A DNA stretch of 64,000 bases, taken from Chitinophaga sp. Lineage in GTDB: Bacteria; Bacteroidota; Bacteroidia; Chitinophagales; Chitinophagaceae. Every line of letters starts with the position of its first letter. Positions within the stretch are counted from its first letter, which is position 1. The stretch covers positions 434,001-498,000 of the forward strand of contig NZ_JAGHZS010000005.1 in assembly GCF_017745275.1 (NCBI RefSeq). The letters are read 5' to 3'. A model generated the notes under the pieces. That model did no database searches. It was not told the origin of the DNA and saw nothing but the letters and a program-made list of their open reading frames with translations. Below are positions 53,801 to 62,800 of this stretch, in pieces. Both the position numbers and the translations under genes were made by a program.

Positions 53801-56800
53801 CCTATGATTACCTGGTGAGCCACCTGCCTGCTTATATGGTTCCATCCACATTATCCGTCATCGATGATATTCCTTTAACGGCCAATGGTAAGGTAGATCG
53901 TAAGGCTTTATCAGCTATGGCCACCGTGATACCAGATGCTTCTGTGTATGAAGCCCCGCGTAATCCTACGGAAGAAAAACTGGTAACCATCTGGGAAGCA
54001 TTGCTGAATATATCCCCGGTGGGTATCCATGATAACTTTTTTGAGCTGGGTGGCCATTCCCTGTTGGCTATGCGTGTAGTGGCAGCTGTGAGAAAACAAT
54101 TAGACAGGGAGCTGGCAGTAAGGGACATTTTTCTTTATACCAGCATCGCCCAACTGGGCGCTGTACTTTCCAATACAGCAGCTAAATCAGGACTTGCTTT
54201 ACGCGCTTACCCACGGGAAGGCATGGCTGTTCCTTTATCTTTTGCACAGGAACGCCTGTGGTTCCTGGATCAGCTGCATGGGAGTGCTGCTTATCATATG
54301 CCCTTTGTTTTCCGTATAGAGGGTGAACTGGTTGTTTCCCTGTTGGAAAATGCACTCCGGCAAATCATAGACCGTCATGAGGTATTACGCACGGTGATTG
54401 ATAATCAGGACGGACAAGGTTATCAACGTGTATTGCCATCTTCCGATTGGCAGTTGGAATACCTGGCGGACCTGCCGGCATCCACAGCCGGATATGTGTC
54501 GGCTTTTATTCACCGTCCTTTTGACTTGTCTTCTGATTATCCGCTGAGGGTATGCCTGCTGAAAGTGTCTCCTACAGAACATATACTAGCCGGCGTATTA
54601 CATCATATCTGTAGTGATGGCTGGTCTATACCGGTATTAACTGCAGAACTGGCGGCTTTTTACAGCAGCACGCCTGCTACGTTGCCCGCCCTGCCGCTGC
54701 AATATGCCGATTATGCATGGTGGCAGCAGGATTACCTGCAAACAGCACATTACACTACCGGGTTGGATTACTGGCAAAAACAGTTATCCGGTCTGGTACC
54801 TTTCCGTTTAACGGGAGACCAGTGGATGGCTGCCGGCAACCGGGAAGGGGCAGCGCTGAGTTACCAGCTAAACCACGCATTATCCACTTCGCTGGTACAG
54901 TTATGTCATCGGGAAGGTTGTACCATGTATATGCTGTTGTTGAGCGCTTTTAAGGTACTCCTGTATCGTTACAGCGGTATCGGGGATATTGCTATTGGGA
55001 CTTCTTCTGCTGGTCGCCGTTACCAGGAACTGGAAGGACTGATTGGTTTCTTTATCAACACGCTGGTATTGCGTAGTCATCTGAATGGAGAACAATCATT
55101 TAAGGAGCTGTTGCAGCAGGTGCGTGAAACCACGCTGGCAGCTTATGATTATGCGGATATTCCTTTTGAGAAGATCGTAGAAACGTCAGGCGTACAGCGG
55201 GATCGCAGTAGCAATCCGTTGTACGAGATCCTGTTTACGATGCAGAATAATGAAGCAGGTAAGGGGTTAACACTGGAAGGTTTAACAGTAGTTCCGTTAC
55301 CACAGGTAGTGAGTGGTGCGCAATTCGATATTAACTTCAACGTGCGCGAGGCCGACGGGCATTTAATGCTAGAGGTCATTTATCGTAGCGACCTGTATAG
55401 CAACGCGCTGATGCAACGTTTTGTCGGTCACTATGAACGTTTGCTGGAAAGTATAGTCGCAGATGCGGATCAGCGCATCGGCCAGTTGCATATGCTCACC
55501 ACTGCAGATGAACAATTACAAATCTCTTTTAACAATAGCTCCTTTGATCCCTCTTTAGATACCACTGTTTTTGTAACAGAACAAGATACCGTCATCGACG
55601 TATTTCTTCGTCGGGCACAGATGCATCCGGATGCATCTGCACTTGTGTATTCAGGTGGAACATTGACCTATGCTGAGCTGGCATTACGCAGCCGCACGCT
55701 GGCCAATACATTGCGGTCTTATGGCGTGGGTGCCGGAACGCCGGTGCTGCTATGTACCCGCCGTGGCGCCGACATGATGACCGGCATACTGGGTATCCTG
55801 ATGGCTGGCGGCGCTTATGTACCATTGGAACCGGATGCTCCAGCCGGCCGCCAGGAATATATTATTACCGACAGTGGCAGCAAAGTAATAGTGACCACCA
55901 GTAATGAAGCACCACTATTTCCATACTACAACTGCATTTGCGTGGATGGGCTAACGCCGGAACCGGCAGCGGCAATGCCATTGCCGCAACCTGCCGATGC
56001 GGCTTATATCATTTACACTTCTGGCAGCACGGGCAAACCCAAAGGGGTGAAGATCACGCATAGTAATCTGCGTAATTATATAGCGCATAGCATCGCTGCA
56101 TATATCGGGAACGGAACTGATGAAAAGAATACAGGTAGTGGCAGTTACGTTCACTTGTCCTATAGTTTCGATGCAGCAGTAACCGCCTTGTTTGCACCTT
56201 TACTGGCGGGGCGTCGTGTGGTAATGGGCAGTAATACGGGACTGACTGTTTTTGAAGATCCCTTGTTTTTATCCGCTGCCCCCTACGACTTTATAAAACT
56301 TACACCGGCTCATTTGCCTTTACTGACGCCCGTACTCATCAGCGAAATCCCTTTGTTGACGAGGCGTTTGGTGGTAGGAGGAGAAGCCTTGCAACCAGCC
56401 CATTACGAGGCACTGGGAGGTTATCGCATAGAAATTATTAATGAATATGGCCCCACAGAAGCCACAGTGGGCTGTAGTACTTATCATTTTAATACCAGCG
56501 ACAATAACATTGGTACCGGCCCCGGTGGTGTATTGATCGGTCGCCCGATCCGGAATATGCAGTTATACGTGTTGGATCAGGATGGAAATGTTTGTCCAGC
56601 CGGCGTGCGTGGGGAGCTCTGTATCAGTGGTGCCGGTCTTTCTGCAGGATATCATCATCAACCAGAACAAACACAACATAAATTTATCACAAATCCTTTC
56701 GGTCCCGGATTATTATATCGTACAGGAGATGTAGCACAACTGGAAGCAGATGGCAACTTATCTTACCTGGGCAGACTGGATGACCAGGTAAAGATCCGCG

Positions 56801-59800
56801 GCTACCGCATAGAACCCGGCGAGGTGGAGGTAGTGCTGAGTAGCAGTCCCGGTGTACAACAAGCGGCGGTAGTAGTGGACAAGACAGAGAAAGGATTCCG
56901 TCTTTCCGCATTTATTGTAAAAGAAGATGATTACAACCGGGAAGCAGTAGAGCAGTACCTGCGTATGCACCTACCGGAATATATGTTGCCGGCGCAACTC
57001 ACGGAAATAGCCGTGCTGCCATTAACCGTGAATGGCAAAGTAGACCGGTCTGCATTGGCGGCCATAGCGGCCGCCGCTCCGGCCGGCAAAACATACGAAG
57101 GCGCCCGCAATGAAATGGAAGCAGTACTGGTAACGATCTGGGAAGAATTATTAGATATATCACCGGTTGGTATCCACGATAATTTCTTTGAGCTGGGCGG
57201 TGATTCTATTGTCACCATTCAGCTGGTTAGCCGTGCCCGCCGCCAGGGCTACCACTTTGAAGTAGCAGATGTGTTCAGCTACCAGGATATTGCTGCATTG
57301 TCAATTTATATTGCGCAACAAGGTAAAGCTGCATTAAAAGGTGAGCAAGGAATTTTGAGTGGCAGCAGCGGGCTGTTACCGGTGCAGCAATGGTATCTCG
57401 CCAATAACGGAAAAAATAAACATATTTCACACTTTAACCAGTGTATATTATTGCGTATAGCCAAATCCGTTAGTGCGGATACATTGCACCGTGCGGCTGA
57501 TTTATTATCCGCCCGGCATGATGCATTAGGCTTCCGTTACCGGCAAACAACTGCGGGCGAATGGGAACAAACATACAGCGGTGGCAGCGATGCTTTTGTA
57601 ACAGCAGATCTCCGGCATATAGAGATGGCTTCCTTGAGCGCAGCTATTACCCGTCACAGCCAGCAATACCAGGAAAGCCTGGATATCACTGCAGGGCCGA
57701 TTTTCCGCCTGGTATTATTGTTAACGCCTGCGGCAGAAGAACATCACCGGTTGCTGTTGGTAGTACATCACCTGGCGGTAGACAGCGTTTCCTGGCGTAT
57801 CCTGCTGGAAGAACTGGATGCTATACTCACCGCATTGCAGGAAGGAAACAGGTATGAACCTCTATCTAAAACTAGCGCTTATCGGGAATGGTACCAGGCT
57901 TTGTCAAGGCATACCTTCAGTAGCCAGCTTCCTTACTGGGAGCGTATCAGCGCCGGATATAAACCGTTGCATGCAGAAAGTGAGCCGGTACGGCATGGAG
58001 ACATGGCACACTATGCGGCGCATTTTTCCACCGCACAAACCAGGTATTTATTACAGGAAGCCCCGCGTCTTTACCAAACGGAAATAAATGATCTGTTGCT
58101 GTATGCATTATGCTGCAGCCTGAAATCCTGCAATGGTCATGCACGTGTGCACATCGGGTTGGAAGGCCATGGCCGCGAAGCTTTGCCGGGAACAGATCTG
58201 AGCCGTACTGTGGGTTGGTTTACTTCTATGTACCCGGTGATGTTGGAAGCCACGCACGATAATATCCGCGACAACCTGTTAAGCATAAAAGAACAACTAC
58301 GTCAGATTCCTGGTAAAGGAATCGGCTACGGCGTATTAAAATATATCCACGGCGCTGCCGGACTATCCGGCAAAGATCCATGGGACCTGGTATTTAACTA
58401 CCTGGGGCAGAGCGATAACGTGATCCGGCAGAGCAACTGGCTCAGCGCCGCACCGGAGAGCGCTGGACAGTCTGTGAACAATGGCATTTACAGCCATGCG
58501 CTGATAGCCGTAAACAGTCTGGTTTCCGGTGGTAGCTTACAGATGAACTGGACCTACAGCCCGGCACATTACAATGAGTCAGATATTGCTACCTTATCAG
58601 AAGCTTATTTCGCCGCCCTGGATGAGCTGATGGCCCATTGCCGCGAACAGGGCAGCAACGATATTGCGTACGCAATTCCTTCAGATTATGGCTTGTCCGC
58701 TGACGTGAGCTATGAGGCGCTGAACAGTTTCCTGTCCGATATAGAAGCAGGTGTGGTGAGAAGAACACTGTTATCAGGCGTTTACCGGCTAAGCCCTTTA
58801 CAGGAAGGCTTGTTATTTCATGGCTTGTACAACGAAAGCGGTGGCGCTTACATTGAACAGTTCCGTTGTGAGGTAAGCGCTTTAGATGAAGCCATTTTTA
58901 TCCGCAGTTGGGAACAACTGTTAAGTCGGCATAGTATTTTGCGAAGCAGTTTTTATGCGGCTGCATTTAATATCCCTGTACAGGGAGTACATCGTCAATG
59001 CGAACTCCCCTTGCATAAACTGGATTACCGGGGCAAAGGGGAAGAAGAGCTGCAAGCGTTGATCGCCGCTTACCTGGAGGCCGACCGGCAGGCAGGATTT
59101 GATTTCCGGCAAGCGCCTTTGATGCGGTTTACATTGATCCGTTTGGACGACTCGCGCACGGAAATGATCTGGACCTTCCATCACCTGATCCTGGATGGCT
59201 GGTCCACTCCGGTGTTGATGGAAGAGTTCCTGCAAACCTATGAACAGTTGATATCCGGCGTAACAATGCCGGTATTGCAGGAGGATCGCTATGAAGATTA
59301 TATCCGCTATATCGCCGCACAGGACAAGGATGCATCGGTAGCTTACTGGAAAGACTACCTGAAAAATATAACAGAAGGTTGCCTGTTGCCTTATGTGAAG
59401 GAAGGCGTCAACCGGACAAAAGGAACAGGGCGTTACCAGGAGCAAACGATATTGTTGGACGCCGCCCGCATGGAAGAAATAGCTTCCTTCTGCCGTTATC
59501 ACCGTATAACAGTGAATACCCTGATACAAGGCGTATGGAGTTACCTGTTGCACCGTTATACCGGTAGTCAACACATTACCTATGGTGTCACTGTTTCCGG
59601 CCGGCCGGGTGATCTGGCCGATATGGAAAACAGGGTTGGGATGTATACCAATACTTTACCTTTTACTATAGGATTACAGGAAGAGCAGCGGATAACAGAC
59701 TGGTTGCTGTTGCTGCAACAGGCATTCCTTGAAAGTCAGCAGTACCAGTACAGTTCATTAACCAGTATTCAGCAGTTGACAGGTATTGGTGGTGATCTGT

Positions 59801-62800
59801 TTGATACGATGATCACTTTCCAGAATTATCCGGTAACGGAGATACTGAAAGCAAGTCACTGGAATTTTAAAGCAGACAAATTTCATATTACGGAAGAAAC
59901 GAGCAATTATCCGCTGTCGCTGAGGATATTGCTGGCAGATACGATTACTATACAGTTCATTTATAAGGAAGAGAGCATAGATGCGGTGTATGTGGAAAAT
60001 ATTGCTGCTCACTTTGAGCATGTGCTCGACCAATGTCTGGACAGCAGCATTCATCACCTGAAAGAGATAAAGCTGCTGACTGCAAAAGAAGAAACCGCCG
60101 TATTGCAAACATTTAACTACACAAAAGCAGATTACGGTCAGCCTGCCACGATTGTATCAGTATTTAATCAGCAGGTACAGGCTACACCTGATGCTGTTGC
60201 ACTGGTGTTTTTGGAGGAGGTAATGGATTACCGGGAGCTGAACAAACGCGTAAACCAATTGGCGCACTACCTGGTAAAAAAAGGTGTTCAAAAGGAAATG
60301 CCGGTGCCGCTATGCCTGGAAAGAGGACCAGGACTGATCATAGGAATGTTGGCGGTTTTAAAAGCAGGTGGCGCTTATGTGGCGCTGGACCCGGCTTATC
60401 CGCAGGAAAGATTATCTTATATGCTGGAAGATACTGCGGCCACCCTGATATTAACGGATAGCAAAAACGACGATAAGCTATTGCAACATACAGGCATCCT
60501 TATTGACATAGATAGCGAGGCGGACATAATAGCCATGATGCCGGTAACAGATCCGGTGATTACCGCTACACCTTATTCCCTGGCATATATTGTTTACACA
60601 TCAGGGAGTACCGGTCGGTCAAAGGGTGTTATGATTGAACATCATAGCGTGGTGAACCTGGTATACAACCAGGTAATCCCTTTGAACCTGCAGGCTGGCA
60701 TCAGTGTTTTACAATTTGCGTCTATCAGCTTTGATGCCGCTTATCATGAAATATTTACCACGCTGCTACATGGCGGAAAGCTGGTGCTGGTCACTAAAGA
60801 AGTAATACTGGATAGTCACCTGTTGAACGAAGTGATCCGGCAGCATGAAGTAGCCTTGATTACATTACCACCGAGCTACCAATCGGCTATTATAAATGAA
60901 GTATCCGGTCTTAAAACTATTATCTCCGCGGGAGAAGCGCTGAATCCACAACTGGCGGCGGCATTAACAGAAAAGGGTATCCGGGTGATCAATGCATATG
61001 GTCCCAGTGAAAATACGGTATCTGCTATTTTATCCGTCAGCCCTATATATGAAGATGGAACAGTGACTATCGGCAAGCCATTGGCGAATGTACAGGCTTA
61101 TATCCTGGATGGGCAGTTGCGCCCGATGCCTGTTGGGCTTACAGGAGAATTATACCTGGGTGGTACACAGTTGGCCAGGGGATATCTTCATGCAGCTGCA
61201 CTTACCCGGGAGAAATTTATTAATAATCCCTGGGGAGAAGGTCGTTTATACCGTACCGGCGACATGGCCAAATGGTTGCCGGATGGAAATATGACCTATG
61301 TTGGAAGAAAGGATGAACAGGTAAAGATTCGTGGGTATAGGATTGAACCCGGTGAAATAGAACAGGTACTGCAGGAATGCCCCGGCGTGAAGCAGGCAGC
61401 AGTAGTAGTGGTGATGGGTAAAGACGAAGAAAAAAGATTGGCAGGATACCTTATAAAAGGATCCGGTTACACACGTTCATCGGTAGATGCCTGGCTGAAT
61501 AGCCATCTTCCGGAATTCATGATCCCATCGTTACTACGGGAAATAGAAGAAATGCCGTTAACACCCAATGGGAAGATAGACAAAAAACTACTGGCTTCCT
61601 GGCGGGATGAAAGAGACGTGCTAACCGGTGAAGAAGAATTGTTGAATACTACAGAAGCTGCACTGGCAAATATCTGGAAAGAACTGCTGGACATTAACCC
61701 AATAAGAAGGGATGATAATTTCTTTGAACTGGGAGGCCATTCCTTACTTGCCATCAGGCTTATATCTGCTATCCGCAAAAAGTTTGATTGTGAAATAGAT
61801 ATCCGGTATGTATTTGACTACCCAACCATCGGCGGATTAGCAGAAGTACTGGCCGTAACACAGGAACATACGGTGTTGCCGGGGATAGAAAAAAGGCCGG
61901 AAAACCTCGTCACGATCCCGCTGTCTTTTTCCCAGGAAAGATTATGGTTTATAGATCAGTTGCAGGGCAGTACTGCTTACCTCATCTCTAATGTACTCCG
62001 CCTCAAAGGCCACTTAAACAAATCTGCACTGTCTGCAGCGTTCAGGGAAATTTTATCGCGGCATGAAATTTTGCGTACTGTAATCTGCGAACAGGATGGT
62101 AAAGGGTACCAGTTTATCAGGGACGCAGCTGATTGGAATTTGGAACAACTGCCGTATGAAAATGGTATCCTGGAAAAATTGTTGAATATCCCCTTCAGCA
62201 TATCAGATGATTATATGCTAAAGGCATGGCTCATCAACGTAACGGCCAATGAATACCTACTTGTAGTAGGCTTGCATCATATTGCTGCGGATGGCTGGTC
62301 TATGTCGCTGCTGACTAATGAACTGAATGAATTATATAACAGTGCGGTAGCGGGTCGCCTCGCTCGCTTACCTGTATTGCCGGTACAATATGCCGACTAC
62401 GCCTTATGGCAAAGAGATTTTATGGAAAGCCCGGTAATGGCAACACAGTTGGCTTACTGGAAAGAGCAGCTGAAAAACGTCACACCATTTGAGATTCCTG
62501 CAGATTTTACATTACCTGCAGAGCGGTCAATGAAAGGAGGTGTCGTGAAATGCATGATAGATAATACTTTGCTGGATGCACTGACAGAATTGTCGGAGCA
62601 GGAAGGCACTACTTTATTTATGACCCTGCTCGCGGTATTCAATGTATTGCTATACCGTTACACCGGGCATGAAGATATTTGTGTGGGCAGTCCTGTTGCC
62701 GGTAGGAACCAACTGGAAACAGAAAAGCTAATAGGTCTTTTTGTAAATACCATTGTGTTGAGAACACAGGTAAGCGGAACGCTCCGCTTTACGGACCTGT

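Noticed and set aside
58921..59574. Minus-strand frame of 217 codons within the giant NRPS
   Set aside because: It lies opposite the third condensation domain, whose HHLILDG motif is intact; no independent support.
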